Below, in pieces: positions 47,257-59,959 of a stretch of DNA of 64,000 nt. The DNA lies in NCBI RefSeq assembly GCF_004011695.2, contig NC_082423.1, positions 372,001-436,000 on the forward strand, in the 5' to 3' direction. The translations under genes and the position numbers were made by a program. The notes beneath the pieces were generated by a model that saw nothing but the letters and a program-made list of their open reading frames with translations, was not told the DNA's origin and did no database searches. This DNA is from Ascochyta rabiei (lineage: Eukaryota > Ascomycota > Dothideomycetes > Pleosporales > Didymellaceae). The stretch's first letter is position 1. Every line of letters begins with the position of its first letter.

Positions 47257-47790
47257 GTCTGGCTACGGCCTACAACGATCTGAACTACGATTTAAATCTG
47301 ATGGCGGGGGCGGCTTCGGATACAAAGACCTGCAGAAAAGTTCTCCACTGTCATGTAGATGCCCATATGTATGTTCATATTGATGGACTCAGACCGATTG
47401 AATTCTGGGTCCAGACGCGCAAGAGCATTTCCTGTTTCATAAACCCCTACCGTGACATCCACTAATGCTCGACACCATCACGATAGAGCGATCTGATCAA
47501 TATCCGCCCAACCAAATCCATCCATTTAGTGCTCACCTTGCTCATCTTGCTCTCCTCGCTGGGAGCGGCGAATCAATTAAAGCCATATCCCCTTCCTTCA
47601 CAACCCTCCCACGCCAAGTAGAGCATGGCGTATTCTAAAAGATCAGCCTAATTCACAGGAATATGCCTTATATAGCCTCGCTTTGCTCATCTCGTTAAGC
47701 CTCCCCGAAACAACATACCCACTATAACATATCTGTTGCTTGCAACTAAATCATTAAAGTAGTATATCCTTCTATTACCTTAATGTACCA
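47257..47790. other. Intergenic DNA, no gene seen
   Basis: Balanced-composition sequence, CT-rich between about 47490 and 47620, AT-richer from about 47700. Short open frames on the + strand overlap each other and show no domain. The last 100 bp may be the promoter of the small ORF at 47791. Confidence 0.4.
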
Positions 47791-47991
47791 ATGTTAATAG
47801 TGCCTAGTATGGATCACCTTAAGCAACTCGAAATGCAAGAGCAAAAGCTGAGGATACTTCAGGGGAAGGAACCAGCACGTACGCAGTCAGAGCTTAAAGC
47901 GCAGCCACCAACGCAATCAACAAAGCCGCAGGTACAGGCACAAAAGCAGTCTCAAGAGATCGCAATGCTTGAGAAAGAGAAGAGTGCGTAA
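47791..47991 (+). CDS. Small Gln/Lys-rich ORF, 66 residues, hypothetical
   Basis: ATG to TAA, 66 codons with balanced codon use. The sequence is Gln-, Lys- and Glu-rich: HLKQLEMQEQKLRIL near the N-terminus and QEIAMLEKEKS at the end suggest two short amphipathic helices. A Pro/Gln/Ala linker (KAQPPTQSTKPQVQAQ) lies between them. A second Met at codon 7 could also start translation. There is no signal peptide, domain or recognised homologue. It may be a real small gene, an exon of a larger one, or chance. Confidence 0.35.
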   Translation: MLIVPSMDHLKQLEMQEQKLRILQGKEPARTQSELKAQPPTQSTKPQVQAQKQSQEIAMLEKEKSA

Positions 47992-48573
47992 AGTATTCCG
48001 TAAGTTAGCTACCAACCATCAAAAATAAATCGTCAATATATTGTATAGCTGAACGTAGCAGGAAAGTTACACTGGAACCAAACAAGGTTTTCACAACAAG
48101 TAAAAAATCAGTCTCCCCTAGCGTTTAATTGTCGTATGTGCTTTCGTGTGCTAGCTTGCCTCGAGCCACCAGGGCCTAAGATATGTTTCTCGATCTTTGA
48201 TGTTCTTCAGGTGTAATCAGATCTTCTACCAGATTCCTATGCGGGTGTGCTATGTGGTATGACATGCTCTTTGCCGATGTCTCGGCATGCTCTTGACCCA
48301 CAGTGGAGAGCTGGCCCAGCCAGCCGCAAGAACATAAACTCTGCAGTTTCGCGCTCATCTTTTCACACTCCCAGTCACAAGCTGCTCGACGTGACGTACG
48401 GTAGGGGCGATGGGCAGGTATGGAAGTGTCGTTGATTCGGTTTCCTAATTATACTATGTACGGCCCTTAAGAGAACAGCAATGCTGAACAGCTCTAGTCT
48501 AGCTATTCACGCAACAGCCAGAACCTGCGAAATTGTAAAATAGAAACATGGCCACGTCGCTCGCAACATTCAC
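47992..48573. other. Intergenic DNA, no gene seen
   Basis: Balanced-composition sequence with only short overlapping frames on both strands. No splice-joined frame or motif was recognised. Confidence 0.4.
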
Positions 48574-49593
48574 TCATCGCGGAGCAGTGGTGTCGTTAGG
48601 AACCTCAAAAGGCGTCTCCTTGCGTCGAGATCACTTCGCACGCTTGCGCTGCTCCGATCCGCACCCACTCTCAACGCTCTCGACGACAGCTTGCGGTGGG
48701 GGTGTGCACCTCTAGGCGTCGACTGTGAGCGAGCTCACCAGAGCAGCTCTTCCCAGCCTGCGATATCATTGCGTCGTTACTTCTACGCTCTGTCCTGACT
48801 GCCACTCGGTCTCGGCGGTCTCGGTGGTTTCGGCTTGTGTGTCGCAGCGGTCTGTTGGAGATTGTTCTGGCGCCTGTTCTAACGCTTTCTCACATCATTG
48901 GTCGCATGCTTGCTCGACCTGAGAACCCTTGGAGTCAATAACCTTACACGCTCCACGCAGCTTTTCGTTCTTGCGTCTCTTGATCGCAAGCTCTTGCTTC
49001 AGTGGCCGGATCCGGTGAGTCAGCCTGAGGCGCTCTCTTTTGTATTTCTGTTGCATGCTAGGGATGGTCGTGCTCCGTGCAAACAGCTGCTGGCGAAGAG
49101 CGTTGAAAGTGAGGCACACCTGCTCGTCTAGCTGGCTGTTGTTAAGCTGCCAACGCAGGTCAGCGGTGGTCGTGTCGCGACAAAAAGCTGTCTTACCTAA
49201 GCCAGCAGCGGCGCGTGGCTGCCTATAGTGGTAAGTGGTTACAGTACAGATTAGAGTGATCTGTCGCGTGTATGCTGTGGGAACGATATAACAATATAAT
49301 GCCACAGTAAAACCTAACAATCCTGACTAAAGGCGCGAGCTGGTTAGTTACAGCTGTAGCTCTTGTAGGGCCACTGTGCTGTCAGACAGGTAGCGCGCAA
49401 GCCGCTGCCGCCGAAGTGGTGCGTACATGGCGAGTGGTTGCGGCAAGCTGCGATGCTGACTGCGTCGACGCTGACAGCAACGACATCTTTGCTCAGTGTT
49501 GCATTTCAGGTGGCGTTGGTCCCTAAGTACCGTGTCCGTGCGCGTAACGACCGGATTCGCTGGAAATAGATAAGGTTGTAGAGCCACCCACAA
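48574..49593 (-). pseudogene. Unidentified minus-strand frame, 340 codons with scattered stops
   Basis: One frame is open over 81 codons (49593-49351), then over 141 codons (49320-48898), then 41 codons (48894-48769) and shorter pieces to 48574. Internal stops lie at 49348, about 49332, 48895, 48766, 48712 and 48631. That is fewer than chance would give at this base composition. The middle contains a basic heptad-like coil (QKYKRERLRLTHRI, KQELAIKRRKNEKL). Further down are an acidic Thr/Glu segment (AETTETAETEW) and a basic C-terminus (SEQRKRAK). No family was recognised. It may be an old gene, a transposon-derived coiled-coil protein, or a gene whose introns I have not resolved. Confidence 0.35.
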
Positions 49594-49750
49594 TAGCTAT
49601 TACTACAGGATCTTGTAGCAGACTAGTAAAGTAATGCTTGCAGTTAATCTAGTCTATCTGTATTTACTTAGAAGTGTAACGTTGCAGCTGCGGCGGGTAG
49701 TAATAGCTAAGGTAGCTAGAGGCGGCGATAGGGGACTACATCTACTATAT
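49594..49750. other. Transition from gene island to RIP-affected DNA
   Basis: Composition shifts from balanced to TpA-rich over this stretch. No feature is recognised. Confidence 0.5.
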
Positions 49751-50640
49751 TTATCCATTAAAGCACGTTTTTAACTCCTTTTTTGCTAAATTGCTTATAA
49801 AGCTTTCTTCTTACCTAATTAGGGATATTTTATTGCTTTTGCAGCAATACACTCTTATTATAACGCTACTTTTTAGTATTCTATTAAACCTTCTAAATTA
49901 CTATATTAGCCTTCTCCTTCTTACACCTCTTTAGAGCTAACTTTTTTTTTATACGCTTCTCCTCCTTCTCCTTCTCCTTAACTAGCTTTTTAGCAGCTGC
50001 TACTTCCTTATTAGTTACTTTTGTAAGCGCCTCTTCCTTCTTCTACTTCTTCTTCTTTCTTACTCTAATACAGAAGCGTGCTTTATTAATCTTTAAAGGA
50101 GACTAAAAGACAGCATTACTATAGTACTCCTGCTATTATTATAAATCTAATACGTAATTCTTCTTTTTATACTTCTTCTACTATCTTATAATCTTTTTAA
50201 GGCTATTTACCTTACATTAGAGTAGTAAGCCCTTAACTAAGATGTAGTAGATTAATTATCCTATCTTTTTTACCTTCTAACTCCTCTTATCCTTAGTAAC
50301 CCTTTGTAAAAAGGTCTATAAACGTCTAGTCTTTATTGCTGTATCTAGATAATAACGTACTCTCTAAATCTAAGCACTCTAATGTTTTAGTAAAGTAATA
50401 AAGGATAATGTTAAAATTAAGTAGACACATACTTGTTACTTTAAAGAACTAAAGAATTTACCTCTTAGTAAAGCTAGAGATCTATACCTAATAGAAGAGC
50501 TAAAATATGTCTACTCTTATAATATTTATGTAGTTTTAAGACTCCTAAGTCTCTTTTATAACTCTTTTTAAGTATTTTGTTAATAGAATTTTAACTAATA
50601 CTAAATTAAGTAGCTAGAGCGTCTAGATTAAGTAAGGAGG
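49750..50640 (-). pseudogene. C-terminal relic of a pogo/Fot1-like transposase
   Basis: Read on the minus strand through TAG/TAA codons, one frame gives SSLKQQVCVYL, then VFQSPLKINKARFCIRVRKKKK. It ends in a long Lys/Glu coil: KKEEALTKVTNKEVAAAKK, then LVKEKEKEEKRIKKKLALK. A variable region, an SPxK-like box and a basic coiled-coil tail are typical of the C-terminal third of fungal pogo-type (DDE_1) transposases. The DDE core is not recognisable here. No terminal inverted repeats were found. RIP-affected. Confidence 0.45.
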
Positions 50641-50682
50641 TAACTGTAAAGAGTGTATAAGGCAATTACAAAAGAGGATAGG

Positions 50683-50935
50683 TATTAGGCAGACATTATA
50701 AGCATAAAAGTAGCGATCTAGTAAACTAATAGATTTAAAAGTAGAGTGTATAAAATAGCAGACTGTAAGCTATAAGAGGATAGAGAGAGACCTACTTATA
50801 GTAGTAAGGCTTATACTCTCTACAAGTAAAAGTAAAGGTAAGTAAAGAAAGGTTCTACTAAGGTTAATAGGATCTGCTAGTAGGTTGTACTACATACTAG
50901 TAGGTTACAATCTTACCTTAGTAGAAGTCCTAATA
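50683..50935 (-). repeat. Family C LTR, reversed (253 bp)
   Basis: On the + strand it starts TATTAGGCAGAC and ends GTAGAAGTCCTAATA. Aligns in reverse with 19226-19480 and 41013-41267. Confidence 0.8.
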
Positions 50936-51240
50936 CGTGCCTTTTCTTATAAATTATAAAGTTTCTTAAGCTAAAGTCTATATACAGGTAGTAGTAAGAG
51001 CCTAATACTAATAGGTTTTAAATAAGAGTAAATAAAAAATAAAGGATAAGAAGATATATAAACTGTCTAAAATAACCTATAAGTAATTAGAGTAGAATTA
51101 AGCTATATACCTTTAGTAATATTATATAGGTCTCCTCTATACTTTATAGAAAAACACAGCCTCTAAAAGTCTTTCTACTATATAAACCCTATAATATATA
51201 AATTATTTACTAGCCTTTTTAGAGTATAAATAAGGAAGGA
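50683..51240 (-). mobile_element. Reversed 3' end of a family C element
   Basis: An LTR at 50683-50935 is followed rightwards by sequence matching, in reverse, the last about 300 bp before the 3' LTR of element C (40780-41012). The shared stretch includes ctactatataaaccctac. The rest of the element is missing and similarity ends near 51240 in a T-run. Confidence 0.7.
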
Positions 51241-51724
51241 GTTAAGATTTTTTTTTTTAGTAGAGAGGAATTGTTTAGTTAAGAGAATTGTTTAGCAGAG
51301 AGAAACTATTAAAGTAGATAGAAACTGTTTAGTAGAGGGGTATAAGGTAGCCTATTACTTATTTTAACGCAGGACTAGTTACGTTATAGTAGGTTAAGAT
51401 TATAAGAACCTACTAAAGCTAGAGGAGACTAGCTTAATATATTACTTAATAAAGCTAGAGCGTTTATAGGCATTGTCTAACTAGACAAGAGTTATCTTAA
51501 GTAGGCACTTACTTATAGTAATTGTTGTTATTACTATAGCTAGTAAAAGCTAAGTTAATATTATTAGATCTAGGGGAGTTACTGTTATTATTATGGTTAG
51601 AACTGCTAGAATATTGCTAAAAATTATTGTCTAAGGCTTCTAAACCATTGTAGTTGTAGATAGAGAGAGCTTTATTTTTACTTAAGGTCTTTATATTATT
51701 ATTAGTGTAGATAGAGAGAGTGTC
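51241..51724. other. Unassigned RIP-affected DNA
   Basis: No similarity to the other elements of the window was noticed. Contains near-repeats of gaattgtttag (51268-51340) and two copies of gtagatagagagag (about 51655 and 51707). Strongly TpA-rich. Confidence 0.4.
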
Positions 51725-52218
51725 TGTTATAATCTACAGAATATAGAAAGGGTTCGTCTAATTATAGTAGCTGCAGCACAGTAATTATAATAGCAGAACA
51801 AATAATAAGTAAGTAATAATTACAGTGTTAGCACTTAGTTAACTGCTAATAGAGCACGTAACCTAATTAGGGCTTAGCGTAATTAGTATAATTATTAATT
51901 AGTGTAATTTACGCTTAGTATAATTAGAGGATGTATAATACTATTTAGTCTATATTACTACTCTAGTTATTAAAGTATAAAGTTTATAGAAACACAACCC
52001 TTATAATTTGTGTTAAACTCTATTAATTAACTTTATTATTAGAATGTTTTAAACCTACCTATAGAATAGATAGTCTACTCTATAATTTTCCTTATAAACC
52101 CTAGTTACTACAGTCTTTAACTAGATAACTACTCTATTAAGACCCCCTACACGTACTTATCTCTAAGACCTAATTAAACAATTACTTATAGACTTTATCT
52201 AAAGTGTAGCACTTAACA
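51725..52218 (+). repeat. 5' LTR of element D (494 bp)
   Basis: Starts TGTTATAATC and ends ACTTAACA. The first half carries reiterated taattagtataatta blocks (about 51875-51930) where B LTRs have the TGCTTATTAATAAGCA palindromes. Confidence 0.85.
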
Positions 52219-52269
52219 TTTTAAACACTCCTAAGATAAGTACTTTAGGGTCTTACGCTACTTCTAGTA

Positions 52270-55200
52270 ATACTTACTCTTCTAATGCAGATATAGAAGC
52301 CTCTGTTACAAGCAGTACTATAAACGTAGCTAAACTAGACAACTATTATAGAGACCGCAACAAGCTTAATAACTAGCTTCTCTAGTTTAACTTAATTTTT
52401 AAATTTTAAGAAAGTAAGATTTCTAAAAATAAATAGGTTATGCTAGCTACTAGCTACATACGCAGAAACGCTTTTAAATAGATTAAACCCTTTCTCTAAA
52501 AGGCTATATTAGATAAATGTCTCGACAATATCTCTAAATAGTTTAATAACTTTAACTATTTTAAAAAAATAATTAAACTAATTTTTAGAGTCTTAACTAA
52601 AACAGCTATTGTGTGTTGTAACATCTAACGTATTAGGTAATTCTACTCTACAGCTAACTATACTACTAAGTTCTAGCAGCTTTCTACTAATATAGTTTAG
52701 AATAATACTACGTTATTAACTATGTATAAATAAGGATTAAAGCCTAAGGTTAAGGAAGAACTAATACGCATAAGCACTAGTACTAAGACTTTAGATAACC
52801 TTATTAATTAGTCTATATTAATTAACGTAAAGCTCTATAAACTATAACTAGAGCTAAGAAAAGATCTGCAGGCATAGGTTGTAGTTATTAGAAATAACTG
52901 CCTGCCTCTACGTAACCTGTAGCGTAACAATCTAAACTAAGGATAATAGAGAGGACGTTACTAGCCTAGTACTAGCTAATACATCTATAATAATATATAG
53001 AGTAGTTAATTTATAATAGAGGGTATAGACCTCTTAAACCTTAATAAAGAACTACTACTAGGACGCTAGAATAAAAAGAAGGGTAGAGAAGGACACTACT
53101 CTAATAAAGATAGTAGTAAGGACTGCTACAACTATAGTAAGCTAGGCTACTTTGTAAAAGACTAAAAGATAAAGAATAAGGTTCTTTAATTGCTTAATAT
53201 TCTAACCTATAAAAACAATACTGCAGATACTACTAACTAGAAATTAGTTACTAATAATATAGAATAACTTATAGAAGACCTAGAGTCTAGTTCTAAGAAC
53301 AATACTAAATATATTAAACCTCCTATTTATGCAGTAACCTCTTACTTTTACATTACAGAAGGAAAAGGAGTACTATTTCTTAATAGTAACTAGTAATACT
53401 ATGCAGTAGAATGCTGTGTAGAAGGAAAGAGCCTTAAGGTTAGTAAGAAACATAAAGGCCTGTTCTATTAATAAGGAACAAGTTACCTTAGTCTTAAAGG
53501 TAAGGAACTTCTAGTTATTAAACGCAAACTAGAAGATGCTACTAAGAAGTAAGCTATACTTAGTAACGTTTATAAACTATATAAAGAGACTAAAGACTAC
53601 TAATATAAGATAGACAACCTTCTAGACACTTCTAGATAAATACTTATAGAGATTAGATAAAATACTATATATTACTAATACTAACGCTAGTAGTATAAGC
53701 GCTGTGCTAATAAAGAAGCATACGCCTATATATGTTAAGAACTTATTTAACCTATAGTAGGATCTAAGGAAGAAGAACCTACTCTAGAATTTAACTAGCT
53801 TATCTAGCAGGTTAACTAAGAGACTAATAACTGCTAATATGTATTAAACAATCTAGAAGAAGCTAAAGAGTAATACTAGTATAAAAAGAAGATATAACGT
53901 AGCTTACAGCGCATAAAGGAATAACAGCCCTTACTAATATTACTTCTACTACTATTTAGCCTACAATCCTAGTATAAACTAGATGTTAGGAATCTTTAAT
54001 ATAGCAACTTATTATAGATAGCCTATAGAGATTACTAATATAGTATACACTAAGATTATAAGCTAAACTATAGATAGTTTCCTCTAGAATATTATTCCTT
54101 TATTTTTAGTAGTATAACTGCTAGAACAACTTATATAAAAGGCACCTAATTAACAAACACAGCTATACCTACTTTTCTAGAACAGATAATCTATAAGTAA
54201 TTATTTAGATATAGTTAGTAGTTAAAAGACAATACTATAACGCGCACTAGCAGAACTACCTAAACTCTAATTGTAAGGTTTACTAACAATATATGTAACA
54301 TAATAGATTTAAGGATAAGACTATTTTAGAACAGCGCCTAAGAGTGCTAAGGATTATTCTATTAATTCTATAATGACTATTTGCCTTATTAAGCTTACTA
54401 TTATGCTAAATAGAGAAGAGCTATTAGTATTATTAGACTTAGAATCCTAGAGAAAATATATATCCTATATAGTAGTAGAAGAAGCTAGACTTTAACTATA
54501 GTATAAAGAAGAACTATACCTATTATAAGTAGCTAATAGAGAGCTAATACTAAGAGAAGAAAGAATTACGCTTATAATTTAAGGCGCCCCTCTAAGGATA
54601 TACAACTATAAAGAGAAGTTAGACCTTATTATTCTTAGAATAGCTACCTATAATATTATCTTAAGACTACTATAGTTATAAGAGTATAATCTACAAACTA
54701 ATTAGAAGAAGTAATAATTCTTATTTAATAGATGTAAGTACTATATAGCTAAACTAATACCTACGCAACACACGCTGCAGTTAGTAGATAAAATAAAGAT
54801 TAATAATATCTCTTTAACACATAAGAGGCGCTAAGATAGAGCAGTTAGCTAGCTACTAACTACTAAGACAGTAGGAGATAGGAAAGGCGCAGCTAAGAAG
54901 AAAGATAGTACACCTTCTAATACTCTAGATATATTTAAAAGTTATATAGAACTCTTCTAGTATAAGAAGACTATAAAGGTATTACTGTAGTATAAACTAT
55001 AGGACTATAATATTAAGCTCTAGAAAGGGAAGGAACTGCCCTTTAGACCTATATATAGACTTTTAGAAAAGGAACTTAAGATACTATATAAGTATACTAA
55101 GGAGAACCTTAAGAAAGGATTTATTAGAAAATTAGAATCTCTAGTAGGATTATCTATTACTTTTATAGCTAAGAAAGACAGCTTACTATATTTATATATT

Positions 55201-57670
55201 AACTACTAAAAGCTTATTAATATTATAATTAAGAATTAATTCCTACTACTAAATAATAAGAAGTAATAAGATAGACTTAATAGAGTATAGTACTTTACTA
55301 TACTTAACTTATATAGAGTATATAACCTTATATATATAAAGAAAGGTAAGAAATAGAAGATAGTATTTAGAACTAGTTATAGCTATTATAAGTATTAAGT
55401 TATACTATTTAGGCTACCTAATACACTAGCTACGTGCTAGGCCCTAATTAACAACATATTAAGAGTATACCTAAACAGAAAAATAGTAGTATATATTAAT
55501 AACATTCTAGTATATTATAAGACACTAGAAGAATAAAAAATCTACGTTAAGGAAGTGTTAGACTGCCTAGGAAGAGCAGACCTCTACCTAAAGTAAGAAA
55601 AGTACGAATAGTATAAGGAAGAAGTAGAATTCCTTAGCTATATTATAGGAAGATATAGAGTAAAAATAAGCCTATAGAACATTTAGGCTATAAAGGATTA
55701 TCTAACGCTAAAAATAGTTAAGGGAGTCTAGAAATTCCTTAGCTTTGTTTACTTTAACTAACGCTTTATTAAGAACTACTCTACAAACCGCTACTGCTTA
55801 CTAAGCTAATAAGGAAGGATGTTCTCCTTAAATAGGAACAGGCATAAGAAGAATCCTTCTATTTACTTAAGTAAATATTCGTAGAACTACATAAAATAAT
55901 AAAATTTACGAGTAGAAAGCTATTTTAAATTAAGACTGATACCTTAGACCTAGTATTAGAAGCTTATATATATAAGAACGAGATAGCCTATAGCACCTAA
56001 TTACCTAATATTTATAAAAGTTTATAGAACTAGAAGAAAACTATAATATGCATAATAAAGAGCTTATAGTAATTATATTAGCTCTAGAATATTAGAAGAT
56101 CTATATAGAAAGCTGCTTAGACCTTACTATATATATAGGCTATAAGAAACTAGTTTATTTAATAACATCTAAGGTTCTTAGAAGGAGGATAGGTTAGATA
56201 GTTAGAATAGTTAGAAAGGTAGAAATCTAAGATACTATATACCCTAGGAAAAGATAATAGTAGAGCTAATATACTTAGTTAGCAACATAACCTTATAGAA
56301 ATAAAAACAATTAATAAGTACGCTATACTTAGAATTAATAAGGATAGATCCTTAGGACTATTATAGCAGCTTAATAACATAATATAAGTTTAGTAGGAAT
56401 AACGTATCCTATTACTAGTTCTAGAAGAACTCTAAGAAGAAATTATAGCTAGTTATTACAATAACATACTATATAGACACCTTAAAATTTAGTATATAAT
56501 AAACTTATTAAAAGACACTATAAGTTTAAGAATATAAAGAATAAGGTTACTAAATATATTAAGAACTTTATTTATTATTAATAAAATAAGTATAGTACAT
56601 ATATAAAATATAGAGAAATATAGGCTATAGAGCTACTAACAGCGCTATAGATAAACATTACTAAAGATGTTATTTTATAGCTACCTGTCTCTAAGAACCC
56701 TCTTATAGGATACGCCTATAACTTAATTTTTATTTAACTAGATAGATTTACTAAGTACGCTAAGATAATACCTTTTTGTTACAATTATACTGCAGAGCGA
56801 CTAGCTTAAGTATTATTAGACTAGGTACTTAGGTACCTTAGCACACTAGAATCTATTATTAGTAATTAAGATAAGCTCTTTACGTTTAACTATTAGACTA
56901 CGCTGTTAGCAGCTATAGGTACTAAGAAGAACCTATTAACTACCTATTATCTGTAAATAGATAGATAAATAGAAAGAATAAATTAAACTATAGAAACATA
57001 CCTATAGATATACAGTAACTAGTAATAGAATAACTAGAATTTAATATTACCTATAGTATAGATTACGTATAATAATAAATTATTAGAAGTAATAGGTATA
57101 ACGCTATTCTTTGTAAATTACAAGACACACCTAAATCTCTTTACTAGGAGCCTTAATATAACTGTTTAGACAGAACCTATAATATCTATAGTAGCTAAAC
57201 TTAAGGTAGTATATTAGAAATTATTAAAAAACTTTAGTAAAGCTTAAGAACAAGCAATCTCTTATGTTAATTATTAAAGAAAAACAGCACCTTAGCTAAA
57301 AGAGGGGGATAAAGTTATTTTCCTTACAAAAAACATTTAAACTTAAAGACTAATAAAGAATTTAGACCACGTTAAAGTTAGATTCTTTTTTATTTCTAAG
57401 CAGATAAGCCTAGTTAACTATAGGCTTAACCTTTTAAAGGATGTAAAGATCTACCTAGTATTCTACATCTCCTTATTAGAACTAGCTAACTTAAGAACGC
57501 CTATCTAGAAGAACTTCTATTACTAAGCTAATAGTAAAGACTAATAGGAAGTTAAGAGAATAATATAATACTAGAAGGAAGGTAGCTAGGATATATACCT
57601 AGTTAAGTAGTTAAGATACTATAACTTAGAAAACACATAGAAACTAACTACACACCTTATAAACTACTAG
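52270..57670 (+). pseudogene. Element D Gag-Pol polyprotein, RIP-inactivated
   Basis: Gag-like frame with a damaged knuckle at about 53121-53164 (CYNYSKLGYFVKD; the second Cys and the His have become Tyr, and the last Cys is lost). RT starts around 55010 and has its active-site box at about 55490-55515 reading YINNILVY, where both Asp positions of YxDD have become Asn. Integrase is at about 56640-57060 (FTKYAKIIPF near 56750, IISNQDKLFTFNYQ near 56855). A chromodomain lies at about 57545-57665 (IYLVKQLRYYNLENTQK). The frame is full of TAG/TAA at Gln/Trp sites. Confidence 0.75.
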
Positions 57671-57779
57671 CAGTTATTAAAGTAATTTAAAGAGACTAAT
57701 TAGGCAGTTCTACGTTATTCTCCTAGTACTCTAGGGGCTAGCCTTTAAAGGCGCTCTAGGTACTAGGTAATAATAAGAA

Positions 57780-58240
57780 CTTATTAGACAGATCTAACTT
57801 AATAGTCCCTACCTCTAAATGTTCTTTCTCTTTAATACTACGCTCCTCTACTAAAATAGCCTCCTTATTATAATAGTCTACTAAATCTATTTATTATTAT
57901 ACATTCTTCTTACGTGTATAAGCTATACGTAAGTCTTCTATAGCCTTTTTAGAAATACACAGTACTTTAGTATATACCTTATAACTCTCTTTTATATACA
58001 TATATAACTTCTCTTTCTTAGACGCTAGTTAGGTTAACTTAGGTTAAGTTACCTTTACGTTATAATGTTACCTTAAGTAAATATACTTACTATATATTCT
58101 AGACTAGATATAGTTATTATACACTTAGTTATAATTTATATAGGTTTTATATTTCTATAATATAATCTCTCTAAAGGACTTAAAAAATTTATATAAACTA
58201 TAACAGTAAGCTAAACATAAGATATTTAGCTGTTTTAGCA
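57780..58240 (-). pseudogene. Antisense coiled-coil frame of element D
   Basis: On the minus strand a frame from about 58240 (MLKQLNILCL) to 57780 has relatively few stops, all TAA/TAG of Gln/Trp type. It encodes FREIILQKYKTYI, then a Lys/Glu-rich helix (ASKKEKLYMYIKESYKVY, ISKKAIEDLRIAYTRKK) and EERSIKEKEHLEVG. It occupies the same place and orientation as the zinc-cluster frame of B1 and B2 (opposite strand, between chromodomain and 3' LTR) but the sequence is different. Cysteines are few, perhaps because RIP turned TGC/TGT into TAC/TAT. Function unknown. Confidence 0.45.
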
Positions 58241-58326
58241 TTATTAAGACCTACCTAATAATTAAGAAAGGGCCCTACATTATATAAATAAGCTTAAGAG
58301 ACTAGGCTAAGATAGAAGGGGGATAG

Positions 58327-58819
58327 TGTTATAATTTAGAGAACACAGAAAGGATTTTCTTATTATAGTAGCTACAGTATAGTAATTATAATTATAGAAT
58401 AAATAATAGGTAAGTAACATTTATAGTGTTAGCATTTAGTTAACTACTAATAGAATACGTAACCTATTTAGGGCTTAGTATAATTAGTATAATTAGTAAT
58501 TAGTATAATTAGTACTTAGTGTAATTAGAAGGTGTATAACACTAATTAGTTTATATTACTACTATAGTTATTAGAGTTTTTAGTTTATAGAAACACAACC
58601 CTTATAGTTTGTACTAAACTTTATTACTTAACTTTATTATTAGAATATCTTAACCCTACTTGCGAAATAGATAGTCTACTCTATACTCTTCCTTACAAAC
58701 CCTAGTTACTACAGTCTTTAACTAGATAACTACCCCCTTAAGACCCCCTACACGTACCTATCCCTAAGACCTAATTAAATAAATACTTATAGACTTTATC
58801 TAAAGTATAAAACTTAACA
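58327..58819 (+). repeat. 3' LTR of element D (493 bp)
   Basis: Starts TGTTATAATTTAG and ends ACTTAACA. The next base starts family A interior sequence. Confidence 0.85.
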
Positions 58820-59798
58820 CTAATCTTTACAAACGTTGTAGTAAAGAGGGACATTTTTACTAGGATTATACTAACACGGTAGTACCTATAATATAGGTAG
58901 TAATAATCTTAGGTAAGAAAGAGGCTAGTTTATATAGGGGAAAATAGCTACTTCTAATATAAGTCTTAGTTAGAAGCGCTATAAAAGTATACTAGTAGAG
59001 GAGAACACTAGTATAGGGGCCTTATAGGCTACTAGAGATTCTATTATAGACTCTATTGAGAAGCCCCTATTTTATATACTTTTATTTATTAATAGTGTAA
59101 CCTATACTAATATAATAGTAGACTTAGAGTGTAAATGCTTTAATATAGTAAGTAATAAATGTACTATGCGCTTATAAGGAGAATTTTTTAAGGTACTACT
59201 ATAACACTTAGTATAAGTAGTAGGTACTAGTAGAAGGTCTGTAATCTCCTATTTAGTTCTATTTACTTATAACTTAGATAGGTAGCACTTATAGGCTGTA
59301 GCCTACGTAGTACTAGGTCTAAGCTAGAACGTTATTTTAGAGACACCTTAGCTATAATAGGAGGGCGTAGTATTAGACGTAGAAAAGGGTATACTAATAA
59401 TATAAAGGGTAGAGAACCTTATAGTCTATAAGTCCTTCTAGTATATAGTAAACGTTTACGTTATACTTCTATTTATAGCTAAGTATAATAAGACCCTAGC
59501 TAATAGGCTCTAGAAGTACTAGCCTAGAAACCTATTCTTTTCTATAGGTATCTATAATATTACTATAATTCTCTTAGTCTAATCCCTAGAAGCGTATAAG
59601 ACGGTGGAGGAGGTAGATACTCTTCCCTCTAAGTAAGCTTAGTTTTAGGATCTCTTTAATAAGAGTAAGGCCTTAGGCCTTCCTCTATATAGAGGTTAGA
59701 TAGATTACTATATATAGTTATAATATAACTAGTCTAGAAAGATATAGCCTCTACTCTAGGGTCCTCTATATAACATGCTAAGGGACTAAGATTAGCCC

Positions 59799-59866
59799 TC
59801 TAGTGTTTAGCTACTTCTAGTGTTTAGCTACTTCTAGTGTTTAGCTACTTCTAGTGTTTAGCCACC
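59799..59866 (+). repeat. Four 17-bp tandem units at the left end of the DNA transposon
   Basis: Unit tctagtgtttagctact at 59799, 59816, 59833 and 59850. The first three are identical; the fourth has two changes. The first unit overlaps the inverted repeat. At the right end (about 61556-61588) two related units are present in reverse. Confidence 0.85.
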
Positions 59867-59959
59867 TCACCTAAGTAAGCTTTACTAATTTAAGTTGTAA
59901 TTTTTTAATAATAATAATTATAATTGCTACTCTATATATATAGAGTAAAGCGTAAAAGT

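Larger units (their letters stand above)
51725..58819 (+). mobile_element. Element D: Gypsy chromovirus related to family B
   Basis: LTRs of 494 bp (51725-52218) and 493 bp (58327-58819) bound a + strand pol. The protein order and many segments match B2, but nucleotide divergence is large. The 5-bp flanks differ (gtgtc before, ctaat after), so no TSD is present. The right flank is the interior of a family A element, and the left flank is not. A polypurine tract (gatagaagggggatag) precedes the 3' LTR. Confidence 0.82.

Noticed and set aside
59799..59866. CRISPR-like direct repeats
   Set aside because: The 17-bp units are contiguous with no spacers and belong to the transposon end.
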